Assembly: GCA_037176725.1 (NCBI GenBank)
Contig: JAZBRS010000026.1
Location: 102,345,501-102,409,500, forward strand
Length of the DNA stretch: 64,000 bases
Direction of reading: 5' to 3'
Source: Posidonia oceanica
Lineage: Eukaryota; Streptophyta; Magnoliopsida; Alismatales; Posidoniaceae
Below are positions 24,244 through 35,525 of the stretch, piece by piece. How positions within the stretch are numbered: position 1 is the stretch's first letter; each line of letters starts with the position of its first letter. The notes beneath the pieces are model-generated. The model was not told the DNA's origin. It saw only the letters and a list, made by a program, of their open reading frames with translations, and did not search any database. Both the position numbers and the translations under genes were made by a program.

Positions 24244-25299
24244 AGGGGAAAGGTAATTTGGTCATTTTATGGAAAAACACTACTTCACTGGTTATTGCAT
24301 CCAAACAAGATTATCTCATTGCAGATAAGCTCTCAAATAAGCTATCAAAGGAAGCAGCTTAAAAAAAGTCAGCTTTTTCAAATACGCTGAAGAGAAAAAA
24401 ACGTTATCAAACGCTACTTAAGCCATTATCAGTTCTAAACCTCTTGATCTTTCTTTTAGTCGTTTCTCAATAAGTGTTTTCCACTACCTGAAGTACTTAA
24501 ATACTTCATCTTTGGATTTAATAATATAAATCTACACCTTCTTAGAATAGTCATCAACGAAGGTTAATATGTATATTGCACCACTTTTGGACGAGATTTG
24601 GGAAGGATCCTACAAATCAGAATGAATATAATCCAATGTGTCGTTGGTTCTATGCTCAAATACACCAAAACTGACACATTTCTTTTTGTTAAAAATGCAA
24701 TGCTCACAAAAAATCCAAATTACATTCATTTTTAACATCAATAAGTCCTCTTCTACTGAGAATGGCTATACCTTTCTCGCTCATGTGTCCTATTTTGAGA
24801 TGCCACAGCTTGGTGTGATCTGTCTTTGATGAAAAAATGGTGGTAACTATTGCAGTACCTATAATTATACTTCCTTGCATGATGTAGATATTTCCTGATC
24901 TCTTTATCGACATGATAAGATGGCCATTTTTGATGACTGCCAATACTCTATCTTCCATTAAGTACTTACAACAGTTTGCTTCTAGAGTGTCAAGGGAAAT
25001 AAGATTCTTCGTCAGATCTAGAACATGTCAAACATTTGTTAGTGTCACCATAGTTCCATCATGCATCCTCAATTCAATAGTGTCTATCCTAATAGCTTTT
25101 GACTATGAGTCATTACCTATCAGTACAACTCCACATTCAATAGATATGTAAGTAGATAACCAATTCCTATTAGGAGACATGGGATATGTATACCCCGAGT
25201 CTAGAATCTAATTATCTTTCGATCTATATGGGTTAATGGCAACAAATACGTAATCACGATTTAAACATTCTACCTCCACGTAACTTACCTCTGTGGAAT

Positions 25300-26136
25300 C
25301 TTCCTTAGGCTTGCTAGACTGATCTTTAAAGCTGCCATTTTCCTTATTTTGGAGCTTCTAGTAAGCATCTATGGCGTGCTCTTTCTTCTTATAGTAATTA
25401 CAAAATTTGTTCTTTCATTTGAATTTTTCTCTTTTATCCTTCAATCTGTCTGCTGAATTTCGTTTCATATTTATTTTCTTAACATTCAATACTTCAGCCT
25501 TTTCATCATTGGCTTTAGAATTAGTCTAACTCCCTATCCATCAAATATTTCTAGAATAGAAATGAATTAACATCATCCATTATTATTTTTTCTATGTCAT
25601 ATAAGAGAGTTTTCCTGAAATACTTGTAAGACAATGGTAACGAACATAGCAATAAAAGAGCCTGATCTTCATCTTCAATCGTCACATCCATATTTTTCTA
25701 GATCCATAATGACCGAACTGAAACCATCAAGGTGTAATTTAATGGATGTACCTTCAGCCATACGGAACATGAACAACTGTTGCTTCAAGTGTGGTCGGTT
25801 TGCAAGGATCTTGGTTATGTAAAAAAATTCTAACTTCAGCTAGAGACTTGCTACGGTCTTTTTGTGTGCGACCTCCCATAGAACTTTATTCAATAAGCAA
25901 AGTTGTATACTCATCAAAGTCCATTCATCCATCTCATTTTCGTCTTCACTCATTGATTCTGTCATCTTGTCATTTCCCTTCAACGCCTTTGAAACTCTTT
26001 GTTGAACTAGAATTGTGTGTATCTTTATCTGCCACAAATCGAAGTTGACATGCTCGTCGTATTTCTCGATCTCAAACTTCGGCGTTATCTTCGTAGTTGA
26101 ATTGAAATTCACAACAATAGCGAAACGAACGTCCAC
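25300..26136 (-). pseudogene. Copia B gag remnant
   Basis: The frame 26136-25840 contains KFEIEKYDEHVNFDLWQIKI then LVQQRVSKALKG, the usual start of copia gag. At about 25370-25420 the zinc knuckle is degenerate: FCNYYKKKEHAIDAY, where the second and last cysteines of the CCHC box are tyrosines. The predicted N-terminus runs into the truncated LTR, so the true start may be lost. Confidence 0.75.
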
Positions 26137-26295
26137 AAATCCCCTACTTCGATTCTACACACAAGCGGGTATCTGTAAATCTCCTGTGTCGATCCAATGT
26201 TATAACAGACGTTTGTAGTGGACGTCTGCAAATCTCCTGTGGTAACCCAGTGATACAATGGACGTCCGTCAAACTATTTCAAGACATATTCAACA
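26110..26295 (-). repeat. Truncated 5' LTR of copia element B
   Basis: Matches 20765-20897 with substitutions and a short internal expansion (the cgtctgcaaatctcctgtg motif occurs in related copies). It ends ATATTCAACA like the other LTR. Confidence 0.65.
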
Positions 26296-26984
26296 ATTTA
26301 GGATGGAAGATTTCCTCACGAGTTAGCATCCCAATGGCTTATGTGTTTTCAGATCAAATTGTGAAAAGTTGAGTCTATTCAAGGAGTTGTTAAGGGCATA
26401 GCCCATGAGAGCTTCATCTTATAGCTCTTGATTTTGTACAATCATCCACTGTAACAAGAGCCAAAAAAAAACTAATTAGATGCACTCCCAAGTCCGATTA
26501 TTTGTTTATGGAAATCATATGTGGACCAACCTAATAATTGTAGGACCTATGGAAGCTGTTAAACAAACACATCCTCCAACCTTAATGGAAAATCAAGAGT
26601 CTAAACTTCCAAATACTAATTTTTTTTCAAAGAGTAGATGAGTTCTTAAGGGCCATTGCCAGTCCAAGAAACTTGTTGTGGCAATGTTTAACGGCTACTA
26701 TGAGAACCAAATTGAATTAGAGTTGTCTATAATATGAAACTTTTGTAACTCTAGATGCCACTTTAGATTCTTTTGAGAATTCGAGAGCATTCAACTTTAA
26801 AACAATTCACATGTCAATACTAGTTGAACCGGAAGATCCTCTCATCGCTTAGGTTTATTTTGGAGGAGAGAGTTAAATTAATAGAGAAGTTTTCTAATGC
26901 GGTCTACTTATAGATGCTTCATCGCTACATGTGAATGCATTTACATATAAGAGGGGTGTATTTTCGTAATTATGTTATAAAGTA
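26296..26984. other. Intergenic stretch between copia B and LINE C
   Basis: No gene or repeat recognised. Confidence 0.4.
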
Positions 26985-28372
26985 TTTTTTTTTTGACATA
27001 AAACGTAACCTTTATTGATGAAATGAATGGTTACAAAGCACGAAGGCTACAAATAGAGCAATGAAGCAAAAAAGTCTAAAATCGAAGAGTACTCCAGAGC
27101 GGCACACATGCTCCCTAATTCATAAGGAATAAACCACTCTTACAAACAGTATCACTAGAAAAGAGAAAACTAATAAGTAATAGCAAGGATTGGCAATCAT
27201 GCAGTATACACAATTACTCGAATAAACTCCTTCTCAAATCCCAAAAACCCGGCTCTTGCAGGAAAAAAGAGAAAGGAGAAATAGTTTATTCGAGTACTCA
27301 GCCACACCATAAACCATCTGGTTAGGAACCATCATAGTAGTTTTTTCATACGAATGGATGAAATTCCCCATCTATCTAAATTGCAGATTCCACGTAACTC
27401 AGTAGGCATCTCACTAAAAGAATGAAAGATGGAATCTTTTCTTGTTAGGCTTCCCTACTTTCCTAAGAAATTCGCAGCAGCATTACCTTCACGATAACAA
27501 TGTAAAAAAACAACAGAATAGAAGGACGAATGCCTTTGGATTATCCTGCACCATTTACTGCATTTCCACTGAATAATCATCTCTCCCTTAAGCATACGAA
27601 CCACATTCAAAGAATCAGACTCAACAACAGCCAATGTGACATTCGACGCTTCACAGATCTGAAGAAGATCCCATATAGCCCGCATCTCGGCCGCATTGTT
27701 AGTCTCCAAACCATAGTAACTGGAGAAGGCCAAGATGACATGATCCTCAGAAGACCGAACAACCCCACCTCCACCAGACGAGTTAGGCATATTGGACCCA
27801 TCAACATTAACTTTCAACCCTCCTCTAAAGGGAAGCCATGTTATGGTCATATACCATGTATCGAAGACCACTGGGACAATGAATCCTCTAGCAAGAAGAT
27901 CACGAGCCATCCCTCCCATAGCATAATATTTTTTTGCATCCAACATAACATTGCAATCAGATATGATAAGGGAAGAAACCTGATACCAAGATTTAGAATG
28001 GTTGGAAAATGTCCTAGCACAACGTTCATTCCAAATGTGCCAACAAATGAAGCCTAGAATAACCCCAATCAAGGCCTTTTTGTAAGAAAAAGAACTAGCA
28101 GTTTGAATCAAAACCCGAATAGTATCAAACACGCAGTGTAAGACAGGCTTCTGAAGAAGGTTACCAAAGAAATTCCACAAATGCTGAGCTAACTCCCCTT
28201 CTAAAAAAACGTGATTCAGAATTTCACACTGAGGAAACACACAACAGTTGCATTTAGAGGCTAAGAGAATGTTAAACGCTCTGATATTCTCATCCACTGC
28301 CACTCCATTCCAACTTATTCTCCACAACAACGAGGATATCTTAGATGGAAAACTAGAAGACCATACCCATTT
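26985..28372 (-). mobile_element. 5'-truncated LINE (L1-like) with zf-RVT and RNase H
   Basis: A plus-strand T-run at about 26985-26994 marks the poly-A tail of a minus-strand LINE. Upstream of it lie an RNase H domain and a zf-RVT domain. Coding similarity extends to about 28372 (WVWSSSFPSKISSLLWR), where it stops abruptly. The endonuclease and RT are missing, as expected of 5' truncation during target-primed reverse transcription. I found no clear target duplication. Confidence 0.75.
27455..28330 (-). pseudogene. LINE ORF2 C-terminal part: zf-RVT and RNase H
   Basis: An uninterrupted frame of 291 codons. The first part (LWRISWNGVAVDENIRAF, then CNCCVFPQCEILNHVFLEGE) is the zinc-binding zf-RVT region. 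From about residue 170 an RNase H domain follows: KVNVDGSNMPNSSGGGGVVR (first catalytic Asp), NNAAEMRAIWDLLQ (Glu), VESDSLNVVRML (Asp) and HCYREGNAAANFLGK (the final HxxREGN..AD-type segment, here without the usual Asp). Conservation of the frame suggests a fairly recent insertion. A domesticated RNase H-like host gene is possible but less likely, given the poly-A end and the abrupt start. Confidence 0.75.
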
Positions 28373-29295
28373 GTTTAAGTTTTTGTTGAATCTTTTTCAC
28401 AATTCATGGATAATAATTTGATAAGCCAATGATTTATTTTTTCCATGTTTCATTGTTGGGAAGGGACGTTTTTGTAAATTCCTTCTACTTTTTTTAAGGT
28501 AAAGTCAAAAGCAATAGGTGGACAGTTTTCAATCAGGGTGTTTACATGTATGATCCACTCGTAGCTGATAAATTTCCTAGATTTAATATTGTTCAATAGA
28601 TGTTTCTCTTTATCATAATTCATTCGTGGTGAGTCGTCGTTATTGCTATAGTTATTATACACCTAACTTTTTTATGAGGGAATGGAAGTCAATTATTCTT
28701 AAACCATAATTGCAATTTTCAGCAGCTAAGTAGAAAATTATTTGATACTAATAGATGTGGAAAATTATATGTACTCATGTCAACAAAACAAAACAAGAAA
28801 AAACGTAAAGCAAAAGTGGTTCATCATTGAGACAAATAAAGAAGGGAGGAGGAGGAAAGAAGTATAAACGAGGAGAAAAAGTCATGATTTTAGTGCAAGA
28901 TTCTTAGCAAATATAAATGATCAAGTGAGGAGATAAGGTCAACCACAATATCATAGAATATTAGATACATTATTGCACATTCTAGACTTTGTAGTACTCC
29001 CTCATTAAATTACGTGGCCTTCTCATTTACTTGCACTACAGCTGAGTACAGCTTGAAGTTACAAGACGAGTGCAGACATTTGCTCGTGAAACCGCAGGAA
29101 TTTGATAAGACAGAGGCTTTTATATGACATTTGTTTCTCTCTTGTTAAATCTCATTTATGGCTTGAGATGACTATTAATATGTCACACAAAGGTAGGATA
29201 CGTGTCCTCTAAGTGTTCTAGGAAGTGGTAGGTGCCATGCCACCATCTTAATTAATTATGCTTGGGCCAATACAATACTCCATACAGATTATTAG

Positions 29296-29329
29296 TATTT
29301 TAAATTTTAAATTTTAAATTTTAAATTTA
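29296..29329. repeat. TTTTAAA heptamer array
   Basis: About 4.5 perfect copies of a 7-bp AT unit in tandem. Confidence 0.9.
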
Positions 29330-31046
29330 TTGTTAGGAGGATCTCAAGGTCTTCCTTCCACTCAAGTAATCGGGTGTGAAAGAGTGGGGAAGACGTTGTT
29401 ATTCCAAGATAAAACATATATAATTAATTTTCTTTGTGTGATGTTCTTCCCTGCCATCGATGTGATCAGAGAACGTGATTTTAAAAGGGACACATACCAT
29501 ATACAGCATAATTAATCACATTGGACACAGGGAATGTACAACATCACCCTTGTGTTCCATGACACCAAGTCAACAGCCGATAATTCCAGTGTTGCAAAGA
29601 ATCTCACACAATCCAGAAATTATATATATATAAATAAATAAAATAAAGACAAACACACTGTCACCTTCTGCCACTACGGCCTCCTCGTCTTTCTTTCTTC
29701 TCGGGGTGGGAGATTAATCCCACTTTAACTAATAATAAGCTCGATCTGGACCCCGAATGGAATGCTGTTTTCTATTGCCGAAAGTGACGGTGCTCATCCG
29801 ATGGCCGGTACGCCACATGATCGGGTGGTGGGTCCTACGCTCCGGCCCATGGGAATGTGTTGGGTTCCATCACCAGTGGTACTCCGTCCAACGCAGGCAA
29901 GGTGGCGATCGAAATGGGTCCTACTCCTACCCGGTTATTAGTACATGGTAAGTCGGAGGTGAATCGCGGTCATCGTCGTCTTGCAATCGGGGCTCCACCA
30001 ATTCAAACATGTCCCCTCGCCTGCACTACGGGACACCGGCGGCCATGCACTACGAACCTTCTTCTTCTTCTTTGATGTTGACCGTCTACACGACTTATCC
30101 GTCATCACGAAACTAACCTTCTTTTTTTTTTTTTCCTTTCCTTTCCTTTCCTTTCCTTTCCTTCCTCTGGTAATTTCTTGATAACGATGGTGAGTGAGGG
30201 TTGTCCGTAGTATTTGTTACGAGGATATACTGCTGCACCTGCACCACTAGCTACGTGTGAGTTCTGGCATAGAAATCGTCAATTTTCGGATATACCTCTC
30301 TGCGCACTATGTGATTGATGGGAAGGATCCAAAGCAAGCATTTGGTTGGCTTTTCTTTTTTACCTTGACTTTTGAGATGAAGGTTTGTGGAATGAATGAT
30401 GCGTTGGATTGCGAAATGGCAAGTGCTCTCTTGGATGGATACTCGGAATGTTCCATTCGATTCCAAGCTCACACCCTGCCTGGCCTGAATAATAATAAAT
30501 CACAAGTCTCCAGCCACTCCGTTGGCCTTAATTTGCGTGTCACCTCATATTTAATAATCATTTCTAATATCATATATAAAAATAAACTTTGGACGTGATA
30601 GCACAACGGCAATGAAACTTGGGTACTTCGTCGTAACATTTGTTTTTACCATGCATGAAAAGCTACATATGGAATGGTCCGTTAAATTTGATAGCCGATC
30701 AGATCTCTCTCGAAGCAGCTTGAACAAAGTGATAGCGACGGCGAGATATGATTACAGAGTAGAAGGGAAGTACTTGGCATGCTTTTGTACACAGTAGAAT
30801 CTCATGATTCTGCAGGTTGCTCATCACAAATCACAATCCATACTCCATCTACCGGATTCCTTTAATTATAAGCAATCATTGCTGTTATTTTCCAGCACCT
30901 ACAGCAAGTGGATGGAACACTCTTTCTTCCCAGTGCCTCTGGATGCAGACATACCTTCTTTTCAGGATACTTCTTGAATATGAATATCAAACATTATTGT
31001 TGATTTGTTGTTCGGCCATTATCAATCATCTTTTGAATCACACTGT

Positions 31047-31166
31047 GTAAGATCAGCCTTTTTCAGGTCTTCATGCCTCGGTTGGAGCCTTGGACCGTGG
31101 GCCTGTAAGAATAGCAATCATGCTGTGTAGGTCTGCAATTTTCAGGTCTTCATGGCTTGGATCGGT
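31047..31166. repeat. Diverged ~60-bp tandem duplication
   Basis: Two neighbouring segments share TGTGTAxGxTC, TTTTCAGGTCTTCATGxCT and GTGGGCC in order, with a few small gaps. Confidence 0.6.
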
Positions 31167-31546
31167 GGGCCGTTATTAGAATTATAGTTTACTTGAGCTT
31201 TTGTCAACAAAAGGCTTGTTTGGATTCCCTCCAGGGCCCATTCTTGAGCGGTGACAATTTCCTGGCGTTGGATCATTACATCCAAGCGAAGAATCTTTTC
31301 AGGTTAGTTTTTTCTTCTTCTCCTTTTTTTTTTTTGAAGAGGAGACGTAGCTCAGACATTAGATTAAATTGTCCAAAGGATGTGATTACAAATACATTCA
31401 AGACTATTAACAGACCAAGAGGAAACATTGGATTCTTGACGAAGAACCTCTTGTGTCAATGTGTGAGCACAAGAATTACAACTCCTAGAAGTGAATAAAA
31501 ATCAAACATTAGGTATAGCACATCGGACATGTTTGTCGTGGAGAAC

Positions 31547-34500
31547 CTAGATTAAACCAAGGCAGTCACTTTCAATAATAACCTTGGGCCATTGTTGATT
31601 AATAGCCAAACGAATGCCTTCTAGAATTGTTGTAGCCTCTCCAATAATCGAAGAGGTAGATGGAAAAAGCATACCAACAAAGAACACATGTTTACTCTCA
31701 TGGTCTCTAGTCACAAGACCAAAAGTAGAGGCCTTCCTGCCAATTGCAGCATCAATATTAATTTTAACAGTCTTTGGTGTTGGGATGGTCCAATGAGTTG
31801 GGAAATTTGGACTGTGGATCAATCTGCCATCCATATCATCTCTCAAGCAATCCTTGAGATAGTCGTTGATCTACATGCAAATACGGTCCACAGAGAGATT
31901 CCTGTTTCTATAGATGATATCGCATCTATTCTTCCAGAGAAGCCAGGCGCCGGTAGCTGCAACATTGAACTTACCCTTGTCTCTGTTAGAGGCTAATGGA
32001 GGTTGAGCCCAAGCTATGAGCCAATTGATGAAGTTGGTGTCACTCAGGTTCATGTTGCACTCAATTTTCATCCAGAGTTCTCTAGCAAATTCACAGGATA
32101 GGAGGAGACGATCGATGGTCTCCTCATCTTTCTCACAAACTGGGCATCTATCCGAACCAAATATGCCAAGGTCCCTAAGTTTTTTAAGTGTAGGCAAGCC
32201 ATTATGCACACATTTCCAAATAAAGAATTTTGTACGGGGATTCAACGTAGGGTTTCCTTTAAGAAGTTTGAAAGGAAATTGAGAGTGGATATCATGGCTT
32301 GAGGAAGTCTAAGAGGAATATCTATTGTTTAAAACCCCATAGACTAAATTAGTAGTATACTCATCATTTTTGGAGTGTAACCAAATAAGGGTATCCTCCG
32401 TGCCACTGCAGGAAATTGGTGTAGAAAAGATAGCACTAGCTGTGGTGTCATCAAAGAGTTCCAGAATAAGCTCATGGTTCCAACTTCTCGAGCCAGCATT
32501 AATTAGATCACAAACTTTACCAGGGATAGGAATATCAGAGTACTGTTTGTTGGGAGAACAAGAGAAGTCCTTGATTTAGTAATCCTGCATAACCTTGATC
32601 TTGTTGCCATTCACCACTGTCCAATGGGAATTTTCCTTGAGGAAGTTTCTAACGGAGATAATAGCTTTCCAAGTAATTGAGTGTGTAGACTTATGAGAAC
32701 AGTTCTAGTAATCATGAGTTGATAGATATTTAACTCTGAGCACTTTCACCCAAAGGTCTTCTTGATTAGCCTTGAGGAGCCTCCATGCCAACTTGCCAAC
32801 GAGAGCACGATTGATTGGTGGAAGTCATGTTCTTTATACCCAGACCTCCAAGATAAGTGGGTAGTGTGATCTTGTACCAACCTATTGGGGAAAAGAATTT
32901 GTTGACATCCATTTTTTCCCACCAAAATTTTTGTTGGATCTTATCAATGTCTTGGCACGCAGAATGCTGGATGTTAGACGTACCCATCTCATAGATCGGG
33001 AGAGCTGATAGTGTAGATTTGATGAGCACTGCTCTTCCGACTTGGCTGAGAATTTTGGATTTCCAACCATTTAAAGATTGGTTGACTTTATCTATCAGCT
33101 CTATATTTGTTGTCTTTGCAACTTTGTTGCTAGAAAAGCAAGTACCAAGATACTTGTCCATAGGATCCATTCTGTTCACACCCAACCACTCCCTAAGATT
33201 GTTGGCCTTTTGAGTAGGGCAATTGGAGATGAAGATGATAGAAGACTTCTCCATGTTGATTAATTGTCCCGATAGCTCAACAAAAGTACTGAAGATCGTT
33301 CTGATAATATGAAGCTCCCTACATTCCACCTCACCGAATCTGAGAATATCATCTGCAAAGAAGAGATGAGTTAAAATTCGAGTATTATAAGCAATCGAAA
33401 TACCAGAGATGAGACCAAAATCAAGGTTCTGTTTAAACATGCGGGAAAGGAGTTCCAGACAGGAAATGAAAATATAGGGAGATAAAGGACATCCGTGATG
33501 AATTCCTCGCCTGGCCGTGAATGTTTCCTCTAGAATACCATTCAGAAGCACCAAGTACCTGACTGAATTGTAGCACTGAGCTATAAGATTTTTGGAATTA
33601 TGATCAAGCCCCATTTTCTGGAATATTTGGTCAATGAACCTCCATTCTAGTCTGTCAAAAGCCTTTGACAAGTCTAGTTTCAAAGAAAAGTAGTGCTTCT
33701 TGCCTCTATAGTTATGCATATAGTGTAAAACTTTCTTGGCTAGGATAACATTGTCACCTATTTGGCGATTCTCAATGAAAGCAACTTGGGTCGGGGCAAT
33801 GATGTGCTTCAACAAAGGCTTCAAGCGGTTGGCCAAAATTTTAGAGATAACCTTGTATAACACATTTGGGAGACTGAATGGCTGATAATCAGCTGGCTTG
33901 AGGCAGACATCCTTCTTAGGAACAATACAGATATAGGTATGACTAAGGGCCGATAATCAGCTGGCTTGAGGCAAATATCCTTCTTAGGAACAAGATAGAT
34001 ATAGGTATGATTAAGTCCTTCTGGCATCTTGGAGTTTAGAAAGAAATTCTGGACCAATTTCACAACATCTGCACCAACAATACTCCAACTTTTTTGATAA
34101 AAAGCAGCATGATATCCATCAAGACCTAGGGCTTTAGGCGGGTGCATATTCATTACAACCAACTTAATTCCTTTATCACCTGGGATACCACTAAATCTTG
34201 CATTGCCTTCTTCTAAAATTTCCAGAGACCCCTAGTGGATGTTGTTAGGAATAAGAGGCGGATTACTGGTGCAGAAGAGGCTGAGAAAGTACTCTTGAAT
34301 TTTCTTAGCAATAGTGGTTCTATTCTCTGTGAAAGATCTATCCTCAAGTTGCATATACGACACCTTACTTTTCTTGACCCTATTTAACACATAGAGGTGG
34401 TAGAACTTTGTATTTCTATCCCCAGTAAATTCCATGTAGCTCTGGATCACTACTTCTAGTGAATGTCCTCCATGTAGAGCATATAACACAGTTCTTCTTG

Positions 34501-35450
34501 AGTTTTCTTTTCTTCAAGGACGGTTGCATCCGTATTCACCCCATCCTAGAGGAGTTGGATTTTTTTAGTCAACTCTTCTAGCTTTCTGTTCTAGTTGCCA
34601 AACTTGGATTGTTTCCATCTAGTAATGGTGTGCTTGAAAATTCAGCCTTTTTCAGTGATGGCGACATTCCTGGTAGGCCAATGAGTACTCATGAATTGGA
34701 GGAAATCTTGATGCAACAACCAACGATTCTCCATACGGAAAGGCCTTTCAGATATGATCGGACACCACGTATATTCAACTGAATAGGCTTGTGGTCGCTT
34801 CCCAAAGCAGGCAAATGTTTGAGCTCGCTAAGGGGAAGATGTTTCTCCAGTTGGTAGAAACTAGAACTCTATCCAGTCACTCCTGAACAAGATGGTCATT
34901 CCTTTGATAACTGGACTAGGTGAAGGGAGACCCAGTAAAATCCAAATGCATCAGATTCAGAGCTTAAACAAAATTTTGGAAGTCAAGGATCCCTTTCCAA
35001 AATATTTGAGAGCCTCCTGATTTTGTCGAAGGATCCAGAAGGACGTTGAAATCACCTAGACATACCAGATATGAGCTAAAGTTCGAAAGGGCTTGTATAA
35101 TGCTTTTCCACACTCTACTATGTTCCTTACTAGAGGGGGAACCATAAACACAGCAAAGATACCAGTCAGTACCCATAGAGATCGAAGAAACCTGTGCCAA
35201 AAAAAAGTTAGGAGAGTAAGTAAGAATCTAAAGGGTAAATTTGTTTTTCTAAAGGAGCCATAAACCCCCAGAACGGCCATCAGAGGATATAGTAAACCAG
35301 TTGGGATACCCCAACCGAGGAATGATCGCGTTTGATTCCTCAGTAGGGAAATGGGTTTCAGAGAGAAGAAGGATATCTGAGGAGGTGCTCTGCCAGCTTT
35401 GACAGTTCCAAGCCGTATTACTCATTTATCTGCGTGCGACTCTCCCAAAG
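31547..35450 (-). pseudogene. LINE D ORF2 remnant: endonuclease, RT, zf-RVT, RNase H
   Basis: The endonuclease is seen at about 35400-34960 (DILLLSETHFPTEESNA, then YLVCLGDFNVLLDP with the GDFN box). RT spans 34162-32766: VPKKDICLKPADYRPL, KLDLSKAFDRLEWRFI, GIHHGCPLSPYIF and LFFADDILRFGE (catalytic FADD). zf-RVT is at 32245-31871 (TKFFIWKCVHNGLP, CPVCEKDEETIDRLLLSC). RNase H is at 31846-31547 (KINIDAAIGRK, IESDCLGLI). A 68-bp tandem duplication (33883-33950 and 33951-34018) breaks the RT frame near KKDICLKPADYRP. Not functional. Confidence 0.85.
33883..34018. repeat. 68-bp tandem duplication inside LINE D RT
   Basis: The segment beginning gataatcagctggcttgagg occurs at 33884 and again at 33952, offset 68, with a few substitutions. 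Since 68 is not a multiple of three it shifts the RT frame. Confidence 0.9.
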
Positions 35451-35525
35451 CGACCGCATGGGTAGGGGTGGAGGTTGACTCCTTTGCTTTATTTTTGGAA
35501 CTAGCTTTCTTTAGGTTCGTTTGAT

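Larger units (their letters stand above)
23241..24418. mobile_element. Pack-type TIR element (1178 bp) carrying gene fragments, inserted in copia B
   Basis: TAA lies on both sides (23238-23240 and 24419-24421). The left terminus is GACCACGTTTGGTAAC and the inward right terminus is AGTAGCGTTTGATAAC; the shared core is CGTTTGRTAAC. The TAA target and GTTTGG-type ends fit PIF/Harbinger. No transposase is present. Inside, on the plus strand, are an ER-type Ca2+-ATPase fragment and a PPR fragment, both of host origin. Precise removal repairs the surrounding integrase frame, which independently supports the boundaries. Confidence 0.75.
22440..24960 (-). pseudogene. Copia B integrase, split by a DNA transposon
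   Basis: 24958-24704 carries the GAG-pre-integrase signature LWHLKIGHMSEKGIAILSRR. The core reads RTDNGL just above 24418. It resumes with LEFCSSEFNEFC and TPQQNGVAEQMD below 23241. Removing 23241-24418 and one TAA restores an unbroken RTDNGLEFCSSEF reading, so the insertion lies between the second catalytic Asp and the catalytic Glu. The linker to RT runs down to about 22440. Confidence 0.85.
20417..26295 (-). mobile_element. Ty1/copia LTR retrotransposon B, degenerate, with truncated 5' LTR and nested insertion
   Basis: A minus-strand copia series runs from gag (26136 downward) through integrase and RT to RNase H (21107). The 3' LTR ends at 20897 on the plus strand (TTCAACA). On the minus strand it starts TGTTGAATATATTTTG, preceded by the purine-rich CAAGGTAGAAATA. 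Its lower end, about 20417, is uncertain. The 5' LTR keeps only about 185 bp (26110-26295) matching the distal part of the 3' LTR, so the primer site and most of the LTR are deleted. Frames are broken. A 1178-bp TIR element sits inside the integrase. Confidence 0.85.
28373..31294. other. Intergenic region without an assignable gene
   Basis: Contains a TTTTAAA heptamer array (29296-29329), a TATA run near 29615-29630, a moderately GC-rich patch at 29750-30060, a CTTTC run at 30121-30162, and a diverged 60-bp tandem repeat at 31047-31166 (each copy with TTTCAGGTCTTCATG and ending GGTGGGCC or CGTGGGCC). Short frames look random. Confidence 0.4.

Noticed and set aside
27530..28057. 175-codon plus-strand frame
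   Set aside because: It is the complement of the RNase H coding region of LINE C, which has clear domain motifs on the minus strand.
31200..31304. Glutathione-transferase-like exon (GPFLSGDNFLALD) ending at a GT donor
   Set aside because: Only a short match to a loose motif. The same bases (GGCTTGTTTGGATTCCC) look like a MITE terminus, and no flanking GST exons were found.
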